Shown: positions 1-8,634 of the stretch, one piece after another
How positions within the stretch are numbered: the stretch's first letter is position 1
Layout: the number at the start of each line of letters is the position of its first letter
DNA from: Clostridia bacterium
Lineage (GTDB): Bacteria > Bacillota > Clostridia > Peptostreptococcales > Acidaminobacteraceae
NCBI GenBank assembly: GCA_016938815.1
Contig: JAFGTX010000217.1
Span: 1 to 53,126, forward strand
Direction: 5' to 3'
Length of the DNA stretch: 53,126 nucleotides
Notes under the pieces: model-generated
What the model was told of the DNA's origin: nothing
The model's input: the letters and a program-made list of their open reading frames with translations, nothing else
Databases searched by the model: none
Program-made: the position numbers and the translations under genes

Positions 1-86
1 AAACTTAGGAAGCGCCGTATACGAGACCCGTACGTACGGTGCTGTGAGAGGTCGGGAAAGTTAATTAACTTTCCCTCCTACTCGAT
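1..86 (+). mobile_element. Group II intron, 3' end (domains V and VI), truncated by window edge
   Basis: Bases 12-42 fold as domain V: an 8-bp lower helix (12-19 with 35-42), a two-base CG bulge (33-34) and a short upper helix (20-23 with 29-32). Bases 46-83 fold as domain VI: GAG/CTC, an unpaired A at 80, AGG/CCT, then a perfect 22-bp palindrome (54-75). The bulged A is the expected lariat branch point, 7-8 bases before a 3' end reading GAT, so the intron should end near base 86. The catalytic triad in domain V reads CGC. Domain V is 31 nt rather than the usual 34, with a shortened upper helix, so the copy may be divergent. The rest of the intron, with any reverse transcriptase, lies outside the window. 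The domain assignment is from family knowledge and a hand fold. Confidence 0.8.
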
Positions 87-1458
87 TTGATGCATCCAGA
101 AATTCGTGTTTCAAATGAATCATTTCCCGCTTCAAGAGTATGCCGCTGATGAGCGTGGAGAGTACATCTGAAATCGGAAAAGCGATGTAAATCCCCAGTA
201 AACCCAAACCGAATACAGATGGAAACAACAAAAGCATTGGAACAAGCATAATGATTTGTCTCAGAAGAGATAAAATCATAGCGGGAAATGCCTTTCCAAA
301 AGCTTGGAAGACGGTTCCTGAAGTGATTTGTATTCCGACAATCGGCAGCATGAGGGTGATGTATTTCAATTGTACGGCAACAGTGTCCACGACGATAGCG
401 TCCTTTGTAAAGATATAACCGATCTTTGAGGACGTTAGCAAGATGACAAGCCAGCCAAGGGTTGCGTAGATGACCAGTGATCGGATGGACAATTTGACAA
501 CATCTCTAATTTGTTGATATCGTCGAGCACCGTAATTGTAGCCGGCAATAGGTTGTACGGCTTGCACAACGCCAAACATAGGCATGAAGAGAAACATGAT
601 CAGGCGATTGACAATGCCGTAGGATGTGATGGCTATATCGCCGCCATAGGTGCCTAGTGCATTGTTTAGGAAGATGGCGAGAAAACTGCCACCAATCTGC
701 CGAATGAAGGCCGGTGTGCCGATTTTAAGTATTTCCAGCTGCATGGCACCATGAGGCTTTAGATGATGCCATGCAACTTTTAGGTGGCTTTTTCCACTTC
801 TCAGATAATGAATTACATAAAGGAATGAGACGAACTGAGAGAGGATGGTCGCTAATGCGGCGCCCTTAATGCCCATTTTGAATACGAATATAAAGAGTGG
901 GTCTAAAATGATGTTAAGTCCAGTACCGATGATCATAATCATCATAGATTCTTTCGCATTTCCTTCGGAACGAATGATGTTGTTGGAAGTCATGACGAAG
1001 GAAAAGGGAATGCTGCCAATGAAAATAATCCGGATGTAATCCATGGCATAGGGGAGCAGTGTGTCGGTCGCGCCAAATAAGTAAAGCAGTTCCTCGGTTT
1101 TGGCTAAGGCGATGACGACGAAGATGCTGCTCAAGAAGACACAGAGTACGTAGGCATTACCGACGATGGTATTGGCCTTTTCGATGTTGCGCTCACCCAA
1201 ACTTCTGGAAATAGCGGATGCAGCACCGATGCCTACCATGAGGGCGATTGCCATGATGACCATCTGAATGGGAAAGGCAATGGCAAGACCGCCAATGGCG
1301 TCTGCACCGACCCCTTGCCCGATGAAAATGGTATCCACCAGATTGTAAAGTGCATTGACAAGCATACCGATGGTTGCGGGAATGGCCAGACGCCTTAATA
1401 ATTTCGGAATGTTTGTCGTATCTAAATGATTGTGCTTTTGTTCCATTTTAATCCTCAA
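61..1458 (-). CDS. MATE family efflux transporter (3' end altered by intron insertion)
   Basis: A 465-residue, strongly hydrophobic protein with about 12 membrane segments in two MatE halves. It is of the DinF/NorM-like multidrug and toxin extrusion type, which exchanges Na+ or H+ for organic cations in the cytoplasmic membrane. The N-terminal segment with VDTIFIGQ and GGLAIAFP is typical of the family. Start ATG at 1458 overlaps the stop of the upstream metallo-hydrolase gene (1448), so the two are probably cotranscribed. The last eight or so codons (ending GGKVN) and the stop lie inside group II intron domain VI, so the native C-terminus was displaced. Because the lost part is after the last membrane segment, the protein may still work. 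The substrate cannot be told from sequence. Confidence 0.88.
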   Translation of the reverse strand: MRIKMEQKHNHLDTTNIPKLLRRLAIPATIGMLVNALYNLVDTIFIGQGVGADAIGGLAIAFPIQMVIMAIALMVGIGAASAISRSLGERNIEKANTIVGNAYVLCVFLSSIFVVIALAKTEELLYLFGATDTLLPYAMDYIRIIFIGSIPFSFVMTSNNIIRSEGNAKESMMIMIIGTGLNIILDPLFIFVFKMGIKGAALATILSQFVSFLYVIHYLRSGKSHLKVAWHHLKPHGAMQLEILKIGTPAFIRQIGGSFLAIFLNNALGTYGGDIAITSYGIVNRLIMFLFMPMFGVVQAVQPIAGYNYGARRYQQIRDVVKLSIRSLVIYATLGWLVILLTSSKIGYIFTKDAIVVDTVAVQLKYITLMLPIVGIQITSGTVFQAFGKAFPAMILSLLRQIIMLVPMLLLFPSVFGLGLLGIYIAFPISDVLSTLISGILLKREMIHLKHEFLDASNRVGGKVN

Positions 1459-2842
1459 TTTCTATGCTTGTATTATGCTTTGGAATGGTGATATCCGTTG
1501 CGAGATCCTCTAAATAGAGTTCCAAAGCAAAGCGGGCTTCCTCTTCACCATGGGTGATGAAAATATGCTTTTTCTCTTGAATGGTGTTGAGCCATGATTT
1601 GATCATTTTACGATCCCCATGACCTGAAAAACCGGACAACTTGATGATCTTACATTGTGGCGTATAGCTTTTGCCCTCTATTTCTACAGTCGCTTCTTTT
1701 TCCAAAAGACGTCTGCCTATGGTCCATTCACCTTGATAACCTACAAAAATGAGTGTGGTTTTATCGGACTCTATTTTCTCCTTCAGATGACCGATGATGC
1801 GTCCGCCTTGACACATGCCGCTAGACGAAATGATGATTTTTGGTGCATTGTCTTTAGCGAGGCGAATGGAGTCCTTCATTTCACCGACGATGGTGATATT
1901 TTTTGAATAGAAGGGGTCAATGCCGCTCTCTATCATTTTATTTATAGCAGGTTGCATATAGCGCGCTTCTTTCTTGAATAGGGTGGTTGCTGCCTTTGCC
2001 AGTGGACTGTCTACATAAATTGGCATGTTCAAAAATTGCTCTAATTGGCCACTACTACGGTAATGTTGAATCAAATCGAATAATAACTCTTGCGTTCGTC
2101 CTACTGCGAAAGAGGGTATGATGACGGTTTGTCCATCTCTCAATTCCTCTTCTAGTGCAGCTGCCAGTAGTGGAATGCGTTCTTCTGGATGTTGATGTTC
2201 GCGATCGCCATAGGTGGATTCTGTCAGGATATAAGTGCCTTGTGGTGGTGCGGTTGGTGCATTTAACAGTGGGTTGTTACCTGAGCCTATATCGCCTGAG
2301 AAGACGATGCTTTTGCCGGTGAAGACATTTTTTACGCGAACAGAGGCAGAACCGAGTAAGTGACCAGCATCGAAGAATTGGATTTCGAGATTGGCTTCTC
2401 TGATGATTTTGTCATAAGAGATTGGATAAAAATACGGCACCGTTTCATTGACATCATCCTCTGTAATAAAAGCTTCAATCGGTTCAAGTCCAGCTTTGAC
2501 ACGCTTTGCGTTCTCTAGCTCATTTTCAGCCTCGATAACACTGGCACTGTCTCTGAGCAGGAGTTCGGACAGATGGGCTGTCGCTTCGGTACAGTATATT
2601 TTTGATCGAGCGCCATTTTTGAACAGTAGCGGCAAACGACCGCAGTGATCGATATGTGCGTGTGTTAAAATCACAAAGTCTATTTGATCGTAAGGCAATT
2701 CAGGCATTTCTTTGTTGAGGGCCAAGTCCTGGCCGGTGCCTTGATATAAGCCACAATCGACGATGAAATTACGTTCTTCGGTCTCGATGTAGTATAGTGA
2801 GCCCGTTACGGATTCTGTTGCGCCATAAAAGGTTATTTTCAT
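1448..2842 (-). CDS. Beta-CASP metallo-beta-lactamase fold RNase/hydrolase
   Basis: A 464-residue protein of the metallo-beta-lactamase/beta-CASP/RMMBL family (YSH1/CPSF73-like). The zinc motif HAHIDH is at residues 61-66, a beta-CASP insert occupies the middle, and a C-terminal KLSGFSGHGDR segment is the RNA-specificity (RMMBL) block. Bacterial members of this type are probably ribonucleases acting on RNA in the cytoplasm, but they are not RNase J, which is longer. The ribosome site AGGAGGA lies a few bases before ATG 2842. It overlaps the MATE gene by 11 bases, so the pair forms a small minus-strand operon. Its promoter shares an AT-rich divergent spacer with the FAH-family gene at 2918. 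Confidence 0.85.
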   Translation of the reverse strand: MKITFYGATESVTGSLYYIETEERNFIVDCGLYQGTGQDLALNKEMPELPYDQIDFVILTHAHIDHCGRLPLLFKNGARSKIYCTEATAHLSELLLRDSASVIEAENELENAKRVKAGLEPIEAFITEDDVNETVPYFYPISYDKIIREANLEIQFFDAGHLLGSASVRVKNVFTGKSIVFSGDIGSGNNPLLNAPTAPPQGTYILTESTYGDREHQHPEERIPLLAAALEEELRDGQTVIIPSFAVGRTQELLFDLIQHYRSSGQLEQFLNMPIYVDSPLAKAATTLFKKEARYMQPAINKMIESGIDPFYSKNITIVGEMKDSIRLAKDNAPKIIISSSGMCQGGRIIGHLKEKIESDKTTLIFVGYQGEWTIGRRLLEKEATVEIEGKSYTPQCKIIKLSGFSGHGDRKMIKSWLNTIQEKKHIFITHGEEEARFALELYLEDLATDITIPKHNTSIEIED

Positions 2843-2917
2843 GAAAATCCTCCTTTATTTTATATAGTAATATTATATACTATTAAGAAAGGTATAAAAC
2901 CGATAGGGGGCGATGTA

Positions 2918-3820
2918 ATGAAAATTTTATATTTTACGCATAGCAATGAAAAGAAAGTGGGCATATTGGGTATAAATAAGGCAGTCTATGCTCTAAATGA
3001 TTTCAGCAAGCTATGGAAGGGTGATTTGCCGACGACGCTAAATGACGCCATACCTTTACTGACGGATGAGGTGGTTCAACAGATCAAGGAAGCGATATCT
3101 GGTGACGAGATCGCACCACTATGTACCTTGGATGATGTTCAGTTGCACGCACCGATAGAATATCCGAGAAGAAATATTATTTGCTTGGGCAAAAATTATC
3201 GAGATCATTGCGAGGAAATGGAAGGTAAGACATCTGATATGATTGACATACCAACTTTTCCGATCTATTTTTCTAAATCAGCCTTTCCGGCAATTGGCGC
3301 TTATGATGAAATTGTGGTGAATGCGTCGGTAACGACCCAGGTGGATTATGAAGTGGAATTGGCGCTTGTTATTGGAAAAGAAGGGCGCGGTATCAGCAAG
3401 TCAGACGCCATGTCATACATATTCGGCTACATGGTAGCTAACGATGTTTCGGCGCGTGACGTTCAAATGCGACATATTCAGTGGCTTTTAGGAAAATCTC
3501 AAGACAGCTTCTGTCCGCTGGGACCGTGGGTGACGCATCGCTCGGAGGTGGCAAACCCACAGGCTCTGCGTATTTATGCGGAGGTGAATGGTGAGCGTAG
3601 ACAGGATGGTTGTACAGATCAGTTGATATTCAATATTCCAACGATTATCAGTGATTTATCGGCAGGGATGACTTTGTACCCAGGCGATATTATTTTGACA
3701 GGGACACCATCGGGTGTGGGTATGGGTTTTGAACCACCTAAATATTTACAAGACGGTGATGAGGTGATGTGTGGTATTGAAGGTTTGGGGCACTTGGTAA
3801 ACAGGGTGTGCATTCGTTAA
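2918..3820 (+). CDS. Fumarylacetoacetate hydrolase (FAH) family protein
   Basis: A 300-residue protein with a short N-terminal domain and a FAH catalytic domain from about residue 85. The metal ligands of the family are visible: Glu145 and Glu147 (DYEVELAL) and Asp176 (NDVSARD). LGKNYRDH and GDIILTGTPSGVGMG are also typical. Relatives include 2-hydroxyhepta-2,4-diene-1,7-dioate isomerase, acylpyruvate hydrolase and oxaloacetate tautomerase/decarboxylase. Acylpyruvase or oxaloacetate tautomerase activity would fit a fermenter, but the substrate is not determined by sequence. It stands alone, divergent from the beta-CASP gene, with its own ribosome site (AGGGGGCGATGT) before ATG 2918. Confidence 0.85.
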   Translation: MKILYFTHSNEKKVGILGINKAVYALNDFSKLWKGDLPTTLNDAIPLLTDEVVQQIKEAISGDEIAPLCTLDDVQLHAPIEYPRRNIICLGKNYRDHCEEMEGKTSDMIDIPTFPIYFSKSAFPAIGAYDEIVVNASVTTQVDYEVELALVIGKEGRGISKSDAMSYIFGYMVANDVSARDVQMRHIQWLLGKSQDSFCPLGPWVTHRSEVANPQALRIYAEVNGERRQDGCTDQLIFNIPTIISDLSAGMTLYPGDIILTGTPSGVGMGFEPPKYLQDGDEVMCGIEGLGHLVNRVCIR

Positions 3821-3870
3821 TAAACCTTTAATATTTGTCATCAAAATGCAACAGAAAGAATTATGGGTTA

Positions 3871-3879
3871 TGCTATAAT
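3871..3879 (+). promoter_or_regulatory. Extended -10 promoter for the nitroreductase gene
   Basis: TGCTATAAT is a perfect extended -10 element (TGnTATAAT) 45 bases before the ATG at 3925. No good -35 box is present at the right spacing, as is usual for extended -10 promoters. Confidence 0.6.
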
Positions 3880-3924
3880 TAAAGTTGGGTAACTCTGAAG
3901 TTTACAATTATGGGAGGGCTTTTT

Positions 3925-4824
3925 ATGAAAATGCTAAAAGTAGTTGAAAAGAGAAAATCTGTTCGTGAATATAAAATGTCAGATTTAGATGAAAAAACGT
4001 TAGAGCAAGTGGTTAATTTAACTAAGAAAATTCCAGTAATTGATGAATCGGTTGGCGTTGAATTTAGATTTATAATTGATGGTAGTGAAATTTCGCAGCA
4101 ATTGCAAGGGATTTCAGGTTATTATGGAAAAATGATTGTTGCGCCGCACTATTTTGCGGTCTATGCAGATAAAAATATTGCATCTTATAAATATGCGGGT
4201 TATGCAGGTGAATGGATTATACTGAATGCAGCGAAGTTGAATCTTGGCACTTGCTGGATTGAAGCAGGAGACAGTGCAAAGGCGAAAGCGGCCGTTGGTT
4301 ATGCGACGGATAAGGAACTGGTAGCGTTCATTGCCGTGGGTTGGCCATCACATGAAACCAATCTATCGGCGATTTACAACAGCCGTGATATCAACTCGGC
4401 ATCTTCATTGACTGACCGCGGTTATCCAGATGTTAAGACGGGTCTTGGCGCTGAAAAGGAAAGCCCTAGAATGGCGATTACGGAATTTGTTTATCTCAAG
4501 ACATGGGAGAGTATGCTTACTTTCGATGAATTGAATCGTCGAGGTCTTGACGAGGCCTTCTATTATATGAGATTAGCGCCATCTTGGGGCAACAGACAAC
4601 CTTGGAGATTCATTCTGGATGGAGAGCGCATTGTGCTTGCTGTACAAAAGGATGAGGCTTTGAATGAGCCGGTTGAAAATATTGATGCAGGTATCGCGAT
4701 GCTTTATTTTGAAGTGGCGATGCATGACCTCGGTATTTCGGGTAACTGGAAGCTCAGTGAAGATAAAAAAGATGAATATAAAATACCAGAGGACTACTTC
4801 GTTGTAGGGTATTATTCTATGTAA
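3925..4824 (+). CDS. Nitroreductase family protein (TM1586-like, two half-domains)
   Basis: A 299-residue FMN-type nitroreductase-fold protein. Start 3925 is chosen because GGGAGGG at 3912-3918 sits correctly before it; the earlier in-frame ATG at 3910 overlaps that ribosome site. The first half begins with KRKSVREYK, the usual FMN-binding start. The second half carries APSWGNRQPWRF, which in ordinary nitroreductases sits near the N-terminus. The protein therefore appears to contain two related half-domains in one chain, as in the putative TM nitroreductase family (TM1586). Its physiological substrate is unknown; flavin-dependent reduction in the cytoplasm is the expected chemistry. A transpeptidase-like gene follows 17 bases downstream and may be cotranscribed. 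Confidence 0.8.
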   Translation: MKMLKVVEKRKSVREYKMSDLDEKTLEQVVNLTKKIPVIDESVGVEFRFIIDGSEISQQLQGISGYYGKMIVAPHYFAVYADKNIASYKYAGYAGEWIILNAAKLNLGTCWIEAGDSAKAKAAVGYATDKELVAFIAVGWPSHETNLSAIYNSRDINSASSLTDRGYPDVKTGLGAEKESPRMAITEFVYLKTWESMLTFDELNRRGLDEAFYYMRLAPSWGNRQPWRFILDGERIVLAVQKDEALNEPVENIDAGIAMLYFEVAMHDLGISGNWKLSEDKKDEYKIPEDYFVVGYYSM

Positions 4825-4841
4825 TTTAAGGAGATCATTTT

Positions 4842-6206
4842 ATGAGGGGTATACAACAAGTTTTGTTAGTCGGTGTCTTAGTATGCATGACCGGTGTTAT
4901 GAACATCAGTTTCTGTAATTCGGAAACCATCATTATTGACACATCCATTCTAGAAAAATTAGAAATTGCTAATCAAATTGTTGAAGAAGAGGTTGCTTCT
5001 GAAACTGAAGCGGTAGAACCAGTTGTTTATAATGCTGACGGACATGAACTTGTTGCTTCGTACAGCGAGGCGTTACCTGAAAATTTAACGGTGGATCTGA
5101 AATATAACAAGTATCTTGTGGGTAACGACTACGTTGTTATGATTAATGGACCTGTTAATATTCGTAAGGGACCTTCGACATCTTATGGTGTCCTACGAAA
5201 AGGTTATACCTATGAAAAATTCAAATTGATCGAAACGGTAAGAGGTGAGTACTACAGTAGCTTCGGAACGAACGAATGGCATAAGATCATGTACTATGTC
5301 AATGGAGAAGAACGGTATGGTTATGTGTTTGGCGGTATTGTAGCGGTTCGACACTATCGATTTGAAGACGCTTATAACAAGATTCTCAAGATGGATGAAA
5401 TGGCTTATGGACAAAACATTGCCTATATCAGCAATTTCAGAAGTTATAAGGGCTATGCGCCTTTGTATCAAGGCAAGTATTTGGAAGACGATCGCCAAGT
5501 GTTGCGTTATCAGGCGGCACCTGGATATTTTGAAGTATCCACTGGCTCGGAATTTAGATACCTTCAGGATGGCCGTTTACTCAGAATAAACAGCTATGAC
5601 GACAATTTTTATTATGTGACGACCTTTGATACCAACGAGTCTTACTATGTACCGAAAAAGTATGTGGCTTTTGATAAGCAACTGGTCAATATGACACAAG
5701 TGCTGATGGTGGATTTAACCAATCAGAATGAAATTGTATTTGAAAAAATCGACGGCGTATGGACGCTTGTATCCTATTCCTATGCGACGAGCGGTACGCT
5801 TACAGAGCATAAGGAACCGACGGATCCAGGTGTTTACAAAGCGATTTTGAAGAAGGATAAATTCTTATATCTAGACGATGAAACAAAAGAGATTGCAGGT
5901 TATGCGCCTTATGCAATCCGCTTCAACGGGGGTGCCTTTGTTCATGGTTTCCCGGTTAACTATAAGTTGGTAAAAGAGCAAGTGGTATTACAAGAAGAGC
6001 TTCTTGATGAAGAAGGCAATGTGATACAGGAAAGAGTGACGACCGATAAGATCGTAGATCGTGTTGATCCGGGTATGATTGAGTATTCACCTACACTGGG
6101 AACAATTCCTTTGTCTCATAAATGTATTAGGAACATTACGAGTCATGCCAAGTTTTTATATGACTGGATTCGTATTGGGGAAGCAGTTGTCATCATAGAA
6201 GAATAA
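4842..6206 (+). CDS. Exported SH3-domain L,D-transpeptidase (YkuD family) with altered motif
   Basis: A 454-residue exported or membrane-anchored protein. Residues 1-25 form a signal-like hydrophobic segment. An SH3b-like domain follows at about 95-170 (MINGPVNIRKGPSTSYG), and a C-terminal YkuD domain spans about 285-453. The family forms 3-3 peptidoglycan cross-links or attaches proteins to the wall with a catalytic Cys. Here the catalytic block reads SHKCIRN (His426, Lys427, Cys428) where SHGCVRL is usual, and an upstream conserved His is at 368 (HGFPVN). The Cys and both His remain, so activity is plausible, but the Gly to Lys change is notable. A long insert (about 380-410) precedes the catalytic block. 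The next gene, 15 bases away, encodes another surface enzyme. Confidence 0.82.
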   Translation: MRGIQQVLLVGVLVCMTGVMNISFCNSETIIIDTSILEKLEIANQIVEEEVASETEAVEPVVYNADGHELVASYSEALPENLTVDLKYNKYLVGNDYVVMINGPVNIRKGPSTSYGVLRKGYTYEKFKLIETVRGEYYSSFGTNEWHKIMYYVNGEERYGYVFGGIVAVRHYRFEDAYNKILKMDEMAYGQNIAYISNFRSYKGYAPLYQGKYLEDDRQVLRYQAAPGYFEVSTGSEFRYLQDGRLLRINSYDDNFYYVTTFDTNESYYVPKKYVAFDKQLVNMTQVLMVDLTNQNEIVFEKIDGVWTLVSYSYATSGTLTEHKEPTDPGVYKAILKKDKFLYLDDETKEIAGYAPYAIRFNGGAFVHGFPVNYKLVKEQVVLQEELLDEEGNVIQERVTTDKIVDRVDPGMIEYSPTLGTIPLSHKCIRNITSHAKFLYDWIRIGEAVVIIEE

Positions 6207-6221
6207 ACAGCGAGGTGTAAT

Positions 6222-7745
6222 GTGAAGAAGAGGGGAATTGTTGTAAGTGCGCTGGTGATCATCGGTGTGCTTGTGGGTGGCGTTGCGTTTCAAAATTATC
6301 AAGCGAAAGAGCGTGTACGTGTTGCTGAGTTAGAAAGAGTGGAGCGGTCAGAGGCCTTTAAAGTCTCTTACCATGATGTTCATCATGCGATGCAGGCCCG
6401 CGTTATGCCACTTCTATACCAAGTGGAAAGAGAAGTCAAAGAAGCGAAAAGGCTGGAATTAGAGGCGTTTTTAGTGGAACACGGTAAGTTTGTTCGAACC
6501 AATAATTTGGTGATCTACGAAGCCCTTGGCGGTGAGAAGCTGGACACGACCTATTCAAGAGCGACATCAGTCATTGTGTTTGATGAAGCGGAGTGGGAAG
6601 GCGAGCCATATGGTCATGTCGGTGTGGATTATGAAGCAGGACCAGAGGGTTGGGTTGCCATGAGTAGCCTTACTGATCAGCGGACAGATCTCATGGAACG
6701 TTCCTATGAGAACGTGGATTACAATCCACAAATCAAGACCAATGGCTATGCATCGAATCCTAGAGTGGATGTGCGTGGTATTTATGTCACAGGTTATAAA
6801 GCGGGCGGTTCTATTGACGACTTGATTGCTTTATCTAAGAGAACGGAGATCAACACCTTTGTTATCGATGTGAAGGATGATAACGGCAACATGCTGTTCT
6901 ACAGCGAAACTGCAGATAAATATGTGCCAAGCGCGAACAAGAAACCTTATATCAGTGACCCGGTAGCTTTTATTCAAAAGTTACATGATAATGATATTTA
7001 TGTTATTGCAAGAATCGTTACCTTCAAATCGCCGCGATACTCGAAACAGTATCCTGAACGCTCGATTGTCTATAAGGGCACAGGCACTTTGTTTCGATCG
7101 AGAGATGGTATTTCTTGGGCATCGCCTTACGACAGGGATTTGTGGGATTATAACATAGGCGTGGCACTGGAAGCGGCAAACTACGGATTCAATGAAATTC
7201 AGTTTGATTACGTACGATTCCCGGATACGGGCAGCAAAAAAGATCAAACACTTGATTTTAGGAACACTTTAGGAGAAAATAAGACAGAGGCGATTCAAGG
7301 GTTCTTGAAGTATGCCTATGAAAAACTGTCTGCTGAAGAGGTTTATGTGGCAGCAGACGTCTTTGGATGGACGGCAACGGCACTTGGTGACGTAGGCATT
7401 GGCCAGCACTGGGAAGCCATGACCAACGTCGTGGACTATATGTGTCCGATGGTTTATCCGAGCCATTATGGTCCGGGTAACTTTGGGCTGTCGGTACCGG
7501 ATGCCTATCCATACGAAACCATTGATCGCGCCATGAAGGATGCGATAAAGAGAAACAACAATATTGAAACACCAGCGCGTTTGAGACCTTGGATTCAGGA
7601 TTTCACGGCACCGTGGGTAAAGGGTTACATTCCTTATGGTCCAAGAGAAGTCAGTCTCCAAATCAAAGCTTTGAAGGATAATGGTATTAGCGAATACATT
7701 TTATGGAATCCGCTGAATCGCTATTCGGAAAGTGCGCTACAGTAA
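6222..7745 (+). CDS. Membrane-anchored putative glycoside hydrolase (DUF4015/GHL13-like)
   Basis: A 507-residue protein with an N-terminal signal anchor (about 5-24), a charged helical stretch (about 28-80), an SH3-like segment (about 90-150) and a TIM-barrel domain from about 185 to the end. The barrel start VRGIYVTGYKAG and the segments NTFVIDVKDDNGN, FDYVRFPDTG and YILWNPLNRYS are typical of the putative glycoside hydrolases of the DUF4015 type. The likely target is an extracellular or wall polysaccharide, inferred from family and neighbours. GTG 6222 is the start, with GAGGTG four bases upstream; the ATG two bases earlier runs into TGA. It follows the transpeptidase gene by 15 bases, so the two are probably cotranscribed cell-wall enzymes. 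Confidence 0.8.
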   Translation: MKKRGIVVSALVIIGVLVGGVAFQNYQAKERVRVAELERVERSEAFKVSYHDVHHAMQARVMPLLYQVEREVKEAKRLELEAFLVEHGKFVRTNNLVIYEALGGEKLDTTYSRATSVIVFDEAEWEGEPYGHVGVDYEAGPEGWVAMSSLTDQRTDLMERSYENVDYNPQIKTNGYASNPRVDVRGIYVTGYKAGGSIDDLIALSKRTEINTFVIDVKDDNGNMLFYSETADKYVPSANKKPYISDPVAFIQKLHDNDIYVIARIVTFKSPRYSKQYPERSIVYKGTGTLFRSRDGISWASPYDRDLWDYNIGVALEAANYGFNEIQFDYVRFPDTGSKKDQTLDFRNTLGENKTEAIQGFLKYAYEKLSAEEVYVAADVFGWTATALGDVGIGQHWEAMTNVVDYMCPMVYPSHYGPGNFGLSVPDAYPYETIDRAMKDAIKRNNNIETPARLRPWIQDFTAPWVKGYIPYGPREVSLQIKALKDNGISEYILWNPLNRYSESALQ

Positions 7746-7782
7746 CATGTTGTTTATAATAAAATTATTTTAAGGAGGTCCT

Positions 7783-8412
7783 ATGTTAAATCAAGAGTTA
7801 GCGAGAATGTTATTGGAGATCAAGGCGGTTTCCATCGTCGATGAGACTAATTTATTTACATGGGTAAGCGGCATCAAGTCGCCGGTTTATTGTGACAATC
7901 GATTGACGATTAGTTATCCAAAGGTAAGAAAGACCATTGCACAGGGATTTGCAGATCTGATCAAGAAACAGTACGGTCAGGTGGATGTCATTGCTGGAAC
8001 AGCAACAGCGGGAATACCACATGCAGCGTGGGTAGCGGACATATTGGATTTGCCAATGGTTTACGTGAGAAGCACTGCAAAGGGTCACGGCAAGGGCAAC
8101 CAAATTGAAGGCGCACTTTTAGAAGGTCAAAAGGTCATCTTGATCGAAGACTTGTTCTCGACAGGCGGCAGTTCGTTAAAGGCAGTTGATGCTCTGAAAG
8201 AAGCTGGTGCTGATGTTCTAAAAGTCTATAGTATTTTCAGCTATAACTTTACTGAGGTGCAGACAAAGTTTGATGCTGCTGGCGTTGCTTTTGAAAGTCT
8301 GACGGATTATGCGACGCTACTGCCAATTGCATCGGAGATGGGCTATGTAGAAGAGTCAAAAGTGGCGACACTAATGGAATGGAGCAAAAATCCTAGAATT
8401 TTTACGGAATAA
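7783..8412 (+). CDS. pyrE: Orotate phosphoribosyltransferase
   Basis: A 209-residue enzyme that joins orotate to PRPP to give OMP in UMP synthesis. The PRPP-binding loop VILIEDLFSTGGS is at residues 118-130, and the flexible catalytic loop region (YVRSTAKGHGKGNQIEG) is at about 94-110. Length is normal for the family. A strong AAGGAGG site precedes ATG 7783. No other pyrimidine genes are adjacent, so pyrE is separated from the usual pyr operon. I see no PyrR attenuator in the 37-base gap upstream. Confidence 0.93.
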   Translation: MLNQELARMLLEIKAVSIVDETNLFTWVSGIKSPVYCDNRLTISYPKVRKTIAQGFADLIKKQYGQVDVIAGTATAGIPHAAWVADILDLPMVYVRSTAKGHGKGNQIEGALLEGQKVILIEDLFSTGGSSLKAVDALKEAGADVLKVYSIFSYNFTEVQTKFDAAGVAFESLTDYATLLPIASEMGYVEESKVATLMEWSKNPRIFTE

Positions 8413-8416
8413 GTTA

Positions 8417-8445
8417 TTGACAGCCGATTGTGGGTATGTTACATT
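8417..8445 (+). promoter_or_regulatory. Promoter of tRNA-Lys
   Basis: TTGACA (8417-8422), a 17-base spacer and TACATT (8440-8445) form a sigma-A-type promoter 17 bases before the tRNA gene. A second possible -10, TATACT, lies slightly downstream. Confidence 0.65.
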
Positions 8446-8462
8446 ATACTAGTTGGCTGTGA

Positions 8463-8538
8463 GACCCATTAGCTCAGTCGGTAGAGCATCTGACTTTTAA
8501 TCAGGGTGTCCCGCGTTCGAGTCGCGGATGGGTCACCA
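8463..8538 (+). tRNA. tRNA-Lys (anticodon TTT)
   Basis: Full cloverleaf: acceptor GACCCAT/ATGGGTC, D arm AGCTCAGTCGGTAGAGC, anticodon loop CTTTTAA with anticodon TTT, T arm CCGCG-TTCGAGT-CGCGG, discriminator A and encoded CCA. It has its own promoter and terminator, so it is a single-gene unit. Confidence 0.97.
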
Positions 8539-8544
8539 AATATA

Positions 8545-8576
8545 GACCATCTGAATTTTATTCAGATGGTCTTTTT
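8545..8576 (+). terminator. Rho-independent terminator after tRNA-Lys
   Basis: A perfect 12-bp stem (8545-8556 with 8560-8571), a TTT loop and a run of five T. Confidence 0.9.
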
Positions 8577-8634
8577 AACTATTTGAGGAAACCTGTAGAG
8601 TTAGGTATAATTAAGAAAAACATTGAGGTGTAGA

